This document shows, one piece after another, positions 54,698 to 63,638 of a stretch of DNA of 64,000 nt. The first letter of the stretch is position 1. Each line of letters begins with the position of its first letter. Made by a program: the position numbers and the translations under genes. The DNA comes from an uncultured Clostridia bacterium. GTDB lineage: Bacteria > Bacillota > Clostridia > Oscillospirales > Acutalibacteraceae. Under the pieces are notes generated by a model. It was not told the DNA's origin and made no database searches. It saw only the letters and a program-made list of their open reading frames with translations. Location of the stretch: positions 17,115 through 81,114 of the forward strand of contig CANQFC010000005.1 in the NCBI GenBank assembly GCA_947598155.1. The letters run 5' to 3'.

Positions 54698-55972
54698 ATG
54701 ATTAAACGAGATTTTTATTTAGAACGTTTAATACACAATATGTGGAACGGAGAAATTAAAGTCATTACCGGTATTCGAAGATGCGGAAAATCGGTGTTGC
54801 TGTTTGATTTGTTCTATGATTATCTTATTGCACAGGGCGTATCAAAAGATCACATTATTAAGATTGAATTGGATCAAAGGCGGTATTATAAATTCCGAAA
54901 TCCCATTACACTCTGCGAATATGTGGAAGACACAGTCAGTAACAGGAGTGCTGAAAAATACTATTTGTTTATTGATGAAGTCCAGTTTACCGAAAGGGTG
55001 GTGGACAAGGAGAACGGCGGTATCAAAGTTACAATCTATGATATGCTGAATGAACTTAAGGCATACAAGAATTTGGATGTATATGTAACAGGCAGTAATT
55101 CTAAGGGATTGTCCAAGGATATTGCTACCGAATTTCGCGGCAGAGCTACGCAGATTTATGTATTTCCGCTTTCTTTTGACGAATTCTATTCCTTCACAGG
55201 CGGGGATGAGCAAAAAGCTTTGGATACCTATATGCTTTACGGAGGTATGCCAAGACTGCTTGCATTGAAAGATGAAAAAGATAAAAAAGATTATTTGACC
55301 TCGCTTTACAATGAACTATATGTTAAAGACATTGTAGAACGCAACAGGATTGAACGAGAAGATATTTTAAATGATATTTTGAACTTTTTAGCGTCACAAA
55401 TTAGCTCTCTTACCAATCCGAATAATATTGCAAATGCTATATCATCTATGAAAAATGAGAAAATTAATTCCACTATGGTTTCAAACTATGTGAAGTATAT
55501 TATTGACTCTTTCTTGATCTCAATGGCAAAGAGGTATGATGTTAAAGGAAAGACATATTTCAATTATCCGAATAAATATTATTATACCGACATCGGCCTT
55601 CGTAATGCACGATTAAATTACCGACAGTACGATCCCGGTCATATTATGGAAAATATAATCTATAATGAGCTTATACGCCGAGGGTATTCGGTGGATGTCG
55701 GTGTTGTATATGATCGGGTCGGCGGCGGAAATGTACAAAAAGAGATTGACTTTGTTGTTAATGATGCCGATAAGAAAATATATATTCAATCTGCTTTACG
55801 CATGGATGATGATAAAAAAACTTCTTCAGAGTTATTACCATTGATTCTCACTAAAGATTTTTTCAAAAAAATAATTATCCGTATGGATGTGTCACATAAT
55901 TTTTATGATGATAACGGTATATTCCACTGTAACTTAATTGATTTTCTTTTGAATCGTGTTGAACTGTTTTAA
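54698..55972 (+). CDS. AAA ATPase with DUF4143 domain
   Basis: 424 residues; GAGGTGAAATGA precedes the ATG. Walker A GIRRCGKSVLLFD near residues 24-36, Walker B YLFIDEVQF, sensor VTGSNSKGLS, and FRGRATQIYVFPLSF, all typical of the AAA_14/DUF4143 group. The C-terminal DUF4143 part includes YYTDIGLRNARLNYR, then a PD-(D/E)XK-like end (GGGNVQKEIDFVV). These genes are common in gut anaerobes and often mobile; cellular role unknown. It stands alone between a promoter and a terminator. Confidence 0.9.
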   Translation: MIKRDFYLERLIHNMWNGEIKVITGIRRCGKSVLLFDLFYDYLIAQGVSKDHIIKIELDQRRYYKFRNPITLCEYVEDTVSNRSAEKYYLFIDEVQFTERVVDKENGGIKVTIYDMLNELKAYKNLDVYVTGSNSKGLSKDIATEFRGRATQIYVFPLSFDEFYSFTGGDEQKALDTYMLYGGMPRLLALKDEKDKKDYLTSLYNELYVKDIVERNRIEREDILNDILNFLASQISSLTNPNNIANAISSMKNEKINSTMVSNYVKYIIDSFLISMAKRYDVKGKTYFNYPNKYYYTDIGLRNARLNYRQYDPGHIMENIIYNELIRRGYSVDVGVVYDRVGGGNVQKEIDFVVNDADKKIYIQSALRMDDDKKTSSELLPLILTKDFFKKIIIRMDVSHNFYDDNGIFHCNLIDFLLNRVELF

Positions 55973-55989
55973 ATATTTATCCTAACGAT

Positions 55990-56038
55990 GCACTTGAAAC
56001 TTAGAGAAATTTTTCCTTAAGTTTCAAGTGCAATTTTT
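55990..56038 (+). terminator. Intrinsic terminator after the DUF4143 gene
   Basis: GCACTTGAAACTTA (55990-56003) pairs with TAAGTTTCAAGTGC (56018-56031), followed by AATTTTT. Confidence 0.9.
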
Positions 56039-56058
56039 CACTTTTTAATCAAAATGAT

Positions 56059-56210
56059 ATTCAATAAGGGGCTTGCCCCATCAAGTGGCGTGGCAAGAGA
56101 TGCGGTGTAAACCGCGCTGAGGAATCAGTGGAAGACCAAATCTCCCACTGATTCCGAAAATGGAACCCGCCGACAATAGAGGCGGGAGGGCATCTTGCCT
56201 AAGTTATATA
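56059..56210. repeat. Palindromic intergenic repeat, full-length copy (152 bp)
   Basis: It starts ATTCAATAAGGGGCTTGCCC and ends GCATCTTGCCTAAGTTATAT. Four stems: GGGGCTTGCCCC, GCGGTGTAAACCGC, GGAATCAGTGG...CCACTGATTCC and CCCGCC..GGCGGG. It is the best-preserved copy and the reference for the family. Confidence 0.9.
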
Positions 56211-56527
56211 GTTAAATAAAAATATGCAAATAAGTTATTTAACTCAGCCCGCGGTGTAACTGCCGTTTTCTAAAATAAATACTTTTCTTGGTGCGCATTT
56301 CACCGTGTTTACCTACAATCAATATAAGTTTTCTGTATTTAAATATATGATTTGTGTTTACCGTTGCATAAAAGTGTTAAATTTGAGGGAGTATGTTTTT
56401 TCGTGTATATTTGATAAATTTTGACACAGATTGTTGCGTAATCAAAGAATAAAGTGTAAAATAATTTTTAAAAGTTGTAATAAAAACGGCTTTTAAAGTG
56501 TTTAATTAAGTGAGGGACATTAAAAAA
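56211..56527 (+). other. AT-rich upstream region of the ECF sigma gene
   Basis: About 315 bp with no open frame of note. It carries poly-A/T tracts and TAAAAGTGTTAAATTTGAGG. I could not assign a single confident promoter. The likely ribosome site GAGGGA lies at 56513-56518. Confidence 0.4.
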
Positions 56528-57073
56528 ATGCTGATGTTCTATATGTCACTCATCGACAACGATGATGACAGAGCAAAATTTGAATTGCTATATAAAAATT
56601 ACAAAAAAAGAATGGTATCCGTTGCCTTCTCTGTTTTAGGGAATAAAGAGGACGCGGAGGACGCCGTCCATGATACTTTTATAAAAATTGCGCGTAATAT
56701 GCGGTCAATAGGAGACCTCGACTCCGACGAGACCTTATCATATGTATTAAAGGCCGCAAAAAACAATGCAATCAACCTTTCTCAAAAGAACGCAACAAGG
56801 AATAAGCATATTCAGCTTGAAGATGTTGAAAATATGACTGACGAACAGTTTTTGGAGAAACTGAATATACAGGAGAACTACGAAGATGTTGTGAAAGCCA
56901 TACAAAGCATTAGCAATACATACAAAGATGTTTTGTTTTATCATTTTGTAGCAGGAATGAAAATTAAGGAAATTGCAGATTTGCTGGGACGGAAAAATTT
57001 CACTGTGCATCAGCAAATTATCCGAGGCAAGAAAAAGCTGATAGAAATATTGGAAAACGATTTGAGGGATTAA
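56528..57073 (+). CDS. RNA polymerase ECF-type sigma factor
   Basis: 181 residues from the ATG at 56528 (GAGGGA ~10 bp upstream; a GTG at 56510 overlaps it). Region 2 is FELLYKNYKKRMVSVAFSVLG then EDAEDAVHDTFIKI. Region 4 is YKDVLFYHFVAGMKIKEIA followed by LLGRKNFTVHQQIIRGKKKL. It directs transcription of a small regulon. The DUF4367 gene starts 2 bp after its stop and is the expected membrane-bound regulator. Confidence 0.92.
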   Translation: MLMFYMSLIDNDDDRAKFELLYKNYKKRMVSVAFSVLGNKEDAEDAVHDTFIKIARNMRSIGDLDSDETLSYVLKAAKNNAINLSQKNATRNKHIQLEDVENMTDEQFLEKLNIQENYEDVVKAIQSISNTYKDVLFYHFVAGMKIKEIADLLGRKNFTVHQQIIRGKKKLIEILENDLRD

Positions 57074-57074
57074 C

Positions 57075-57746
57075 TTGGAAAATGCAAAAGAATTGTTTGT
57101 AAAAGCGTTTATGGAAGCCGAAAGACTTGACAACGCTGAAATTCCGAGCGAAGACGAAATCCAATGGGAGTTTTCGGAAAAATTCGTAAGGTCAATGGAT
57201 AGGCTTGTCAAAAAGAACAACCGTATTATGCTGTCAACACGAAGAACGGTTACTAAAGGATTGCTTGCGGCAATCATTGCGGTTATGGTTTTGTTTACAG
57301 GTTTAATGAGCGTGGCGGCAACAAGAAAACCGATTATTGAATTTGTGAAAAAGATTTTTCCGCAATTTAACGAAATAACCCTGAGTGAAAATTCAGCCCC
57401 AACCATTGATAAAATAGAAACAGAATATACATTAACAAATTTACCGGAAGGATATGAGATAAGCGAATACAAAATAAGTGATAACGAAGTATTTGCTGTT
57501 TGGGTGAATGAAAGCGGAGAAAAAATTGTATTTAGTCAAGAAATACTTGATTCAAATATTTCTATTGACAATGAGCATGAATATCGTGAAATTGAAATTA
57601 ACGGTTTAAAAGCATATTTAACAGAAGATGAATACGGTAGAATACTTAGATGGAGTGATGGCTATTATTGTTTTACAATAAAGGTTCCTGCAAGTATTAA
57701 AAACGATATTAAAACTCTTCAGGAAAATGTTTCAAAAAAATTTTGA
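57075..57746 (+). CDS. Membrane-anchored anti-sigma-like protein with DUF4367 domain
   Basis: 223 residues from a TTG start preceded by GAGGGATT. An N-terminal cytoplasmic segment (~1-62) binds or regulates sigma by analogy. One membrane helix spans about 65-85 (GLLAAIIAVMVLFTGLMSV). The extracellular DUF4367 domain includes YTLTNLPEGYEISEYKI and IEINGLKAYLTEDEYG. Coupled to the ECF sigma gene. A sensing role is inferred from the pairing. Confidence 0.8.
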   Translation: MENAKELFVKAFMEAERLDNAEIPSEDEIQWEFSEKFVRSMDRLVKKNNRIMLSTRRTVTKGLLAAIIAVMVLFTGLMSVAATRKPIIEFVKKIFPQFNEITLSENSAPTIDKIETEYTLTNLPEGYEISEYKISDNEVFAVWVNESGEKIVFSQEILDSNISIDNEHEYREIEINGLKAYLTEDEYGRILRWSDGYYCFTIKVPASIKNDIKTLQENVSKKF

Positions 57747-57750
57747 ATAA

Positions 57751-57800
57751 TTTGTAACTACACCCTCTTTTTCAACTGTTATATATAGTGAAGGGATGAA
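57751..57800 (+). promoter_or_regulatory. Candidate ECF-sigma-dependent promoter
   Basis: TTTGTAAC at 57751, then TCTTTTTCAACTGTTATATA and TAGTGAAGGGATG before the secreted protein gene. It shares spacing and most bases with 46022-46070. It lies directly behind the sigma/anti-sigma genes, as expected for an autoregulated target. Confidence 0.5.
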
Positions 57801-57826
57801 TAACAGTTGAAAGGAGGGGATTTTTT

Positions 57827-58237
57827 ATGAAAAAACTTATTGCAGCGGTTTTGTGTTTTGTTACGCTGTTCACAGTAACTATTCCTGTATATGCAAGCAG
57901 TATTGCTCCGTGCGCAAATAATATTTATAGCGCCAGCACATCGTTTTCCATATCAAGCACCGGAAAAGCTACAGTAACTAATAATTATATGGGAAAAGGC
58001 AATCTGGTGACAAAAGCAACAATCGAGACAAAAATTCAAAAAAGGTTTGGCTTAATTTGGATAACTGTTGACGGCGGCAAGTGGACCGATATATCAACTG
58101 CAACAGATTTTGCAGAAAGCCATTCTGTGCAGTTATCAAAAACCGGAACATACAGAGCGCATGTTGAGTTCACTATTTCCGGCACAGGCGGAAGTGATGA
58201 CAAAATCACTAAAAACCTTGAAAAAACTTACGGTTAA
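57827..58237 (+). CDS. Small secreted protein, unknown
   Basis: 136 residues; GAAAGGAGGGG precedes the ATG. A signal peptide (1-23, ending PVYASS) is followed by a beta-rich domain (STSFSISSTGKATVTNNY..., GTYRAHVEFTISGTGGSDD). It resembles short secreted proteins that accompany ECF/DUF4367 systems in Clostridia. Probable target of the adjacent sigma factor. Confidence 0.75.
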   Translation: MKKLIAAVLCFVTLFTVTIPVYASSIAPCANNIYSASTSFSISSTGKATVTNNYMGKGNLVTKATIETKIQKRFGLIWITVDGGKWTDISTATDFAESHSVQLSKTGTYRAHVEFTISGTGGSDDKITKNLEKTYG

Positions 58238-58341
58238 ACAAATTCCGCAACTGTAAACACGAATGAATAGGCAGGCTTATTTATCATCACAAAAAGATAG
58301 TGATAAAAAAGGAAAAGGTGAATAAAAAAATCATTAACCAA

Positions 58342-58533
58342 TTATATGCAAGACTTAATTAGCACTGCAAAAATTTGCTTATACAACAGAAAAGCCTGAT
58401 AAGATTGATTTAACAAAATATTTTGTAAAGGAATTATGTGCCAATATGCATAACGCGGATTTACAATTTTTAGGGAACTTGTCGAATTGACAGTACTATT
58501 GCTTTTTGTTACAATGAACTTACAGGGTACTTG
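58342..58533 (+). repeat. Promoter-bearing repeat cassette, copy 3
   Basis: Near-identical to 34396-34584 across ~190 bp (TATATGCAAGACTTAATT ... AACTTACAGGGTACTT). It sits between the secreted-protein gene and the membrane gene at 58765. Unlike copy 1, it is followed by a terminator. Confidence 0.85.
58487..58515 (+). promoter_or_regulatory. Consensus sigma-A promoter in cassette copy 3
   Basis: TTGACA (58487-58492), 17-bp spacer, TACAAT (58510-58515). The predicted RNA runs from about 58522 to the T run at 58619-58624, ~103 nt. Confidence 0.8.
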
Positions 58534-58587
58534 AGGAATGTGCGGCGGAGAAAAATCTGATTTAAGGGAAGTTTTTGCAACAAACAA

Positions 58588-58624
58588 GCCCCACTGTACC
58601 ATTATGGCACAGTGCGGCTTTTCT
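58588..58624 (+). terminator. Terminator/attenuator hairpin of cassette copy 3
   Basis: GCCCCACTGT (58588-58597) pairs with ACAGTGCGGC (58609-58618) with one mismatch, then TTTTCTTCC. It is almost the same sequence as 35594-35630. Confidence 0.8.
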
Positions 58625-58764
58625 TCCGTTGTTTTATAGTAGGGTAAATATGCAAAATAATATACATATAAAAAAACATAGGTGTTGAACATACTATTGT
58701 TTAAATCAAGTTAAAGCAACCTGATACACAAGCCCGTTTCGTAACGGTTAACCGAGGTGATTAT

Positions 58765-59310
58765 ATGAAAAAATATCTAAAATACTTAGGCTATGGATTT
58801 TTTACATTAGTTTTATATTATTGTATCAATCTGTTTATGGCGTTAATCACAACATTATTTTATGCATCAGAACATGATAAAATATATGGCTCAATAGAAA
58901 CTGCGAGAGATCCGAAAGTTTTGACACTCTTTTTTGTTATAGTATGCATAGTGTTTGTTATGATATTATTTGGATTTTTCCTTTTTGGAAAAGTATTCAA
59001 AATTAAGAATGAAAAGATATTTTTTTCTTTTATTCTGTTCATAATGCCAAACCTTGCACTTCAGATTTTGATATATTATTCTTATTCTATTGAGTTAATG
59101 TGCTTATTAAATTGGTATTTAGCGCCACTAAGCGATGTATTTTTCTTTGAAACTCAAACTGCATACGATTTGCGTTTTTCATATTTAGGAAACTCTCTTT
59201 TCACATATCTCCCGTTTATTGCGGCTTTCCTCGGCGGATTGACCAAAAGAAATAAGGGAAAGAAAAATAATGCGGCGGTCGGTTCCGAAAATGTACCCCG
59301 CCGCATATAG
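58765..59310 (+). CDS. Four-helix membrane protein, unknown
   Basis: 181 residues; CCGAGGTGATT precedes the ATG. Helices lie at about 10-32, 52-72, 84-105 and 145-163. The last residues (VGSENVPRRI) are encoded by a fragment of the palindromic repeat, so the original C-terminus was replaced. Resembles the 39488 product in size and final helix. Possibly an immunity-type protein. Confidence 0.65.
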   Translation: MKKYLKYLGYGFFTLVLYYCINLFMALITTLFYASEHDKIYGSIETARDPKVLTLFFVIVCIVFVMILFGFFLFGKVFKIKNEKIFFSFILFIMPNLALQILIYYSYSIELMCLLNWYLAPLSDVFFFETQTAYDLRFSYLGNSLFTYLPFIAAFLGGLTKRNKGKKNNAAVGSENVPRRI

Positions 59311-59334
59311 AGGCGGGGTATGTTACTTATATTA
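59281..59334. repeat. Fragment of the palindromic intergenic repeat overlapping a gene end
   Basis: GGTTCCGAAAATGTACCCCG, CCGC..TATAGAGGCGGGG and GTTACTTATATTA correspond to the GGAACCCGCC...CTTGCCTAAGTTATA end of the element. It supplies the last codons and stop of the 58765 gene. Confidence 0.65.
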
Positions 59335-59349
59335 TGGGAGGATGATTTT

Positions 59350-60129
59350 ATGGATAAAAGACTTAAAAAAATGCTAATAAAATCAATAACAGCGCTTGCG
59401 GGAATTATTGCTTTTGTTGTTCTTTTGTGCGGTCTGTTTTTTAGCGTAACGCAAAAAGCCCTGCCGATTGTATGCATATTTATTCCGATTGCATGTGTTT
59501 TTGCTTTCAGAATAATTATTCACACTGCTTTGCAGGCTTATTTATACATAACCTATGACGGAAGCGACACAAAGGATGAAAAAGAAATCAAAGCAACATC
59601 GTTAATATCCAAGCTGGATTTAGCCTCAAAAATCATTACCGCAGGGCTGACAGGGCTTGTACTTATACTCGCGGTTGTCGGCAGACTTGCCTCTCCCGCT
59701 GTTTCTAAAGATGTCAATACTTCTGAATTTATTGAAATTGCGGTCGAAAATGTTGATGCAAAATCGGAAAAATACTTTTCAAACTGTATTACCGATTATT
59801 ATTCTTACGGCGAAAAGTGCAACAACTATACGACTACACTGTTTGTTGAGAAAATTACGGACTGTCCTAAATGGTTTGTTAAGTATCATTATAATGAAAG
59901 CTATTTTATGCTTGATAAAAATATTCAATTAGGTGAAACCCTTACAGTGACAGATGCCGATAATGACAGATATTCCTGTGCATATGTTTTAAATGAAAAC
60001 GGCACAAGAATAGGCATTATAGCTATGAACGATAACAATTTTATTGAGTGTACCGTGTCTGTTCCTTCCGACAGCGAAATTTCCGTTAATACAGATAAAG
60101 TATTAAAGTATATTGACAACTTTTTTTAG
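59350..60129 (+). CDS. Membrane protein with extracellular domain, unknown
   Basis: 259 residues; GGGAGGATGATTTT precedes the ATG at 59350. Three helices (about 12-32, 37-60 and 90-112) are followed by ~145 extracellular residues (FIEIAVENVDAKSEKYF..., DNDRYSCAYVLNENGTRIG). The SCAYV..., hydrophobic strand and terminal helix pattern also occurs in the 60259 and 62436 products, so these are probably paralogues. No family recognised. Confidence 0.65.
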   Translation: MDKRLKKMLIKSITALAGIIAFVVLLCGLFFSVTQKALPIVCIFIPIACVFAFRIIIHTALQAYLYITYDGSDTKDEKEIKATSLISKLDLASKIITAGLTGLVLILAVVGRLASPAVSKDVNTSEFIEIAVENVDAKSEKYFSNCITDYYSYGEKCNNYTTTLFVEKITDCPKWFVKYHYNESYFMLDKNIQLGETLTVTDADNDRYSCAYVLNENGTRIGIIAMNDNNFIECTVSVPSDSEISVNTDKVLKYIDNFF

Positions 60130-60258
60130 ATAAATCAGTATGTGTAAGACCGTAGTGTGAAACACAGGGTTCGGTTCGTTGTCCTTACGAAGGAGGTTAG
60201 GAGCTAAATATCAAACAACTAATTACCGAGAATATGATTGCGTAAAGGAGTATAATGC

Positions 60259-61116
60259 ATGGGCAAAAAAGATACAAAAGGAAAAGAAAAAGCAAAAGCA
60301 AAAATAAAAGTATTTGTTTTAGTGTTTGTCTTTGTTTCGGCAATTTTTAATATAGCAGTTTCATGGGGAATTATTGCTAATACTATGAGCTGGATATATG
60401 ATTATATTGCAAGACCGATGCTTATACTTTTAATCATTATCTCAATAATTACAGTAATAATAGCTATAGGTTATTGCTTTGTTAAAAAGAAATCATTTTT
60501 TATTGTTACTATATTAGCTTTTGCCTGTATGATAATATATTCATCACTTGTCTTTTCCGCTTTTTCTCATATAAGACCTCAACCCAAATCTATGAAAGTT
60601 TTTCTTGAGTTAACCGATATAAAAAATATAAATATTTTAAACATTTCAGATTTAAGTAAGACTGTATCTGAAAATGAAAATAGAACTTCAATTTTGGGCA
60701 AAAATTCTTTTGAATCGGAATATCACACATGGTCAGGCAGAACAAACTCTTCTGAAGATTATAATCTGACACAAGAAATATTTGGTTCTGATAATCTGTT
60801 TTTTGTTAATCATCAAAAACTAATAAACTATTTAACGAATTATTATATTATAAACGATGTATGGAACATTGGTATTATAGATGATGATATTTATTCTTTT
60901 ACAAAAGGCGATGTAAACTGTATTTGTGTCTATAAAACAAAAACAAGTGAACATTCACCTGATTATGAATTAGCTTACTATGCTTTTGTAATAAGTAATA
61001 ATGAGAAAGTATATGTTGCCTCATATGAATTGATGTGTACAAATCCGTTTACATTTGATGCTGTGCAAACAACCCAAAGAATAGTAGATGAATTAATAAG
61101 CAATGGCTGTTTATGA
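60259..61116 (+). CDS. Membrane protein of the same accessory paralogue group
   Basis: 285 residues; AAAGGAGTATAATGC precedes the ATG. A lysine-rich N-terminus is followed by three helices (about 15-38, 48-70 and 78-97) and an extracellular domain with INCICVYKT-like and YYAFVISNNEKVYVASYEL strands. It aligns by eye with the 62436 product (SCAYVCKK..., YYAVVVYTDNDVFVILNNI). Function unknown. Confidence 0.65.
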   Translation: MGKKDTKGKEKAKAKIKVFVLVFVFVSAIFNIAVSWGIIANTMSWIYDYIARPMLILLIIISIITVIIAIGYCFVKKKSFFIVTILAFACMIIYSSLVFSAFSHIRPQPKSMKVFLELTDIKNINILNISDLSKTVSENENRTSILGKNSFESEYHTWSGRTNSSEDYNLTQEIFGSDNLFFVNHQKLINYLTNYYIINDVWNIGIIDDDIYSFTKGDVNCICVYKTKTSEHSPDYELAYYAFVISNNEKVYVASYELMCTNPFTFDAVQTTQRIVDELISNGCL

Positions 61117-61375
61117 CGCAAACGACTTGCACACACAAAAACATCAGTATGACGAAACTGGCGATTTGCAGGATTATATTTGGAAAGACGGAAAGCTGTC
61201 ATATCAGTATTTTACCCTTATTGTGTATATAACCTACAAAGGAATTACAACAGCGCTGAGGTCGGCTCAATTACGTCCAAGGTTATTTATGATGAAAGCG
61301 GCACACCGCAGGGTTTCTCATTTCTCGGAGAAACAGAGAAAATTGTGACGATCCTAATGGACATATCTCGACACT
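61103..61375 (+). pseudogene. Decayed YD/RHS-repeat fragments
   Basis: The frame at 61106-61210 encodes VYDANDLHTQKHQYDETG..., a YD-repeat-like sequence. A second frame at 61270-61375 encodes VIYDESGTPQGFSFLGE then the end of such a repeat; another frame reads DPNGHIST. The pieces lie in different frames with stops, so nothing intact is made. They mark a former RHS-type toxin or wall-protein gene next to putative immunity genes. Confidence 0.65.
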
Positions 61376-61504
61376 AAATATACTAAAGGACAAGTATGTG
61401 ATTTCTTTACTATATTTTTCTGTGTGGGAACTGCACAAGAATTGGAAAATAGAAGAATGTATGAGCCACTAAATTATATATTTTATATATGAGGAATGAT
61501 TATT

Positions 61505-62260
61505 TTGAAAAGCAAATTAAATAAAGATAAAGTATGTCTTTTGGTTTTCAGTTGCATTTCGATTTTAATTCTTATTTATCCCTGCTTTATACAGCGTTGG
61601 ACAGGGGCTGTTGATGTTAACTTGTCAGATGTAGAAAAGCTCAATTGTTTTGATAATGAAAACTCCGAAAATATCATAAAGAGTGTTTTTGACAAATTAG
61701 ACGGAGATAAAATATTACCGGAGCCGGGATATTATAAAAAAGCTGATGAATGCAACGGCTTTTTACGGGAAATAACGGTGGATAAGAACTTTACATCTAT
61801 GCGTATTGATTATACATTTACAGACTCTGCTTATTCAAATGTCAAAATCTACGTTGCCGCAAAAGAAGATTACGCTACTGTAAAAGACGATTACAGCTTT
61901 CTAAAACAAGACGATTTTTATTGGTTTGCATTACAATCACATGAGTATGATTCTGTTGAAACGCTTAAGAGTGCATTATCAGATGAAATCGGAAAAAACA
62001 GGTTTATTTATGATAGATTTGCAAAGCAAGGTACAATTGCAAACGTAAATTATTATATTTCGCCTCTCACTACGAACAGCAGAAAGACTTATTTTTATAT
62101 GTTCCCTAATAAAAGATTAGAAAGAACGGTATATTCTGTTTTTGAGGTCGGAAATTATTCTATTTCCATTCATGAGACTATAAGTTTTGACAACGAATCA
62201 AAATATAATATCGCTCTAAATGACTTTACAAATCTATTGTATAACACAGTGGACAGTTAA
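61505..62260 (+). CDS. Membrane-anchored protein, unknown
   Basis: 251 residues from TTG 61505, preceded by GAGGA at good distance; an ATG at 61496 would sit directly on that site. One N-terminal helix (about 8-28), then ~220 extracellular residues including YSNVKIYVAAKEDYATVKD and YFYMFPNKRLERTVYSVFEVG. No family recognised. The downstream AAAATCAGCGGACAGTT is shared with the end of the 62436 gene. Confidence 0.6.
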   Translation: MKSKLNKDKVCLLVFSCISILILIYPCFIQRWTGAVDVNLSDVEKLNCFDNENSENIIKSVFDKLDGDKILPEPGYYKKADECNGFLREITVDKNFTSMRIDYTFTDSAYSNVKIYVAAKEDYATVKDDYSFLKQDDFYWFALQSHEYDSVETLKSALSDEIGKNRFIYDRFAKQGTIANVNYYISPLTTNSRKTYFYMFPNKRLERTVYSVFEVGNYSISIHETISFDNESKYNIALNDFTNLLYNTVDS

Positions 62261-62435
62261 CGAAAATCAGCGGACAGTTAGCGTGAAAGTCTACTATATG
62301 CAGGGTTATATGTCTTCTATAAGTTTTATATAAGGATGACGTTACTTGTTTACTTAATTCATATTGTTTTTATCTTAGGACGCAATCGGGGATAAGAAAT
62401 TATACAAAATATGAGTGTGAAAGGGAGTACAAAAA

Positions 62436-63314
62436 ATGGACAAAGAAAAAATAAAAAACAAAAAAGCGGCACGTTTTATTATTTACGTTTTAATTTACAT
62501 TGCTTTGTATTCGGTGTTATCTTATGCTTTATGCGATTATACACTCAGTTGGATAACAGATTATATTTATGATATACTGGTGTTTTGTATTCCGCTTGCT
62601 TTTTTTATATTTTTTATCGAAACTTTGGTTATATATCTTATAAAAAAGAAGAGAGAAGAAAAAAGTAATGATAAGTTATTTGTTGTATCAATAGTTTCGC
62701 TCTTTATTTCAATTATTTTGTTATTTTGCTTTTTAAACTGTTTTACATCATCTGAATTAGAGGCAAGAAAAAACGGAAAAGACTTTAATTTGGTTGAACA
62801 AATTGCAAATGCTTGCGTTGATGCTTGTACACCGCAAATCAACGAAAACCAAGATTCTTATAAGATGAGTTCTAATTTATTTGAATTTTCTTCAAAAAAA
62901 CATTATGCTCTTGAATATGATAAAGAATATGATTATATTTTGGATGATAAAAAGAACAGCGATGATTTGATATTTTCTCAAGAAATTGTTTATTTTAAAA
63001 ATATAATGTATAACAAAAAAGAATTATTGGAGAGATTAAAACATTATTATCTCGAAAAGGATATTGATTCTTTTGACATAGTAGAAGATGACATTAACGT
63101 AATAGATTATGATGATGTTTCCTGTGCTTATGTTTGCAAAAAAAGCGATAACAGTTATTATTTTAGTAATCTTACATATTATGCAGTTGTTGTTTATACC
63201 GACAATGATGTTTTTGTAATATTAAACAATATAGCATCATGTTATGATATAAATATGGATACTGAAAAGATTACAAAAGATATGATAGAATCAATAAAAG
63301 AAATTCTCAAATGA
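62436..63314 (+). CDS. Membrane protein of the same accessory paralogue group
   Basis: 292 residues; AAAGGGAG precedes the ATG. Three helices (about 12-34, 47-70 and 82-104) are followed by an extracellular Tyr/Asp-rich domain ending in DMIESIKEILK. By-eye paralogue of the 60259 product. AT-rich. It is bracketed by short repeated motifs and RHS-like remnants. Confidence 0.65.
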   Translation: MDKEKIKNKKAARFIIYVLIYIALYSVLSYALCDYTLSWITDYIYDILVFCIPLAFFIFFIETLVIYLIKKKREEKSNDKLFVVSIVSLFISIILLFCFLNCFTSSELEARKNGKDFNLVEQIANACVDACTPQINENQDSYKMSSNLFEFSSKKHYALEYDKEYDYILDDKKNSDDLIFSQEIVYFKNIMYNKKELLERLKHYYLEKDIDSFDIVEDDINVIDYDDVSCAYVCKKSDNSYYFSNLTYYAVVVYTDNDVFVILNNIASCYDINMDTEKITKDMIESIKEILK

Positions 63315-63405
63315 TTAGCTAACAAAATCAGGGGACAGTTCTATGTATTCTGTTCTTACAAAGCAGAAAATAACCTAAAGTGCGAGCTTGCTCGCTTTAA
63401 GCGGA

Positions 63406-63450
63406 CAAGGTATTCGGCAAATTCACCGCAATAAGTCCCCGAATACCTTG
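63406..63450 (+). other. 12-bp inverted repeat with hairpin potential
   Basis: CAAGGTATTCGG (63406-63417) is the exact reverse complement of CCGAATACCTTG (63439-63450), with 21 nt between. A smaller hairpin GCGAGCTTGCTCGC precedes it. There is no T run, so probably a recombination scar or RNA structure rather than a terminator. Confidence 0.5.
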
Positions 63451-63461
63451 CGCCGTAAAAT

Positions 63462-63590
63462 ATGTATGACAAAGGCGGAAACAGAGTATCCGAGAAAATT
63501 TATGAATATATTTTGTCTGGCCTTTCTTCCGTAAAAAAGACTACAGGAGTACAAGCAAGTTGGAATGAGGCACAAGAGATTCAGCATTAA
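63462..63590 (+). pseudogene. RHS/YD-repeat fragment (42 codons)
   Basis: It begins MYDKGGNRVSEKIYEY, a typical YD-repeat phrase, then diverges (SSVKKTTGVQASWNEAQ) and stops. It is too short to be functional. With 61103-61375 it is evidence of a dismantled RHS-type gene in this region. Confidence 0.6.
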
Positions 63591-63638
63591 CTATGGTAAT
63601 GTATGCGGTTCTTAGAACAATAGATTAGAGGTAATAAT

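Noticed and set aside
61103..61348. An 81-codon frame as a real gene
   Set aside because: Only its first ~35 codons look like YD-repeat; the rest is out of frame with the next repeat piece, so it is debris.
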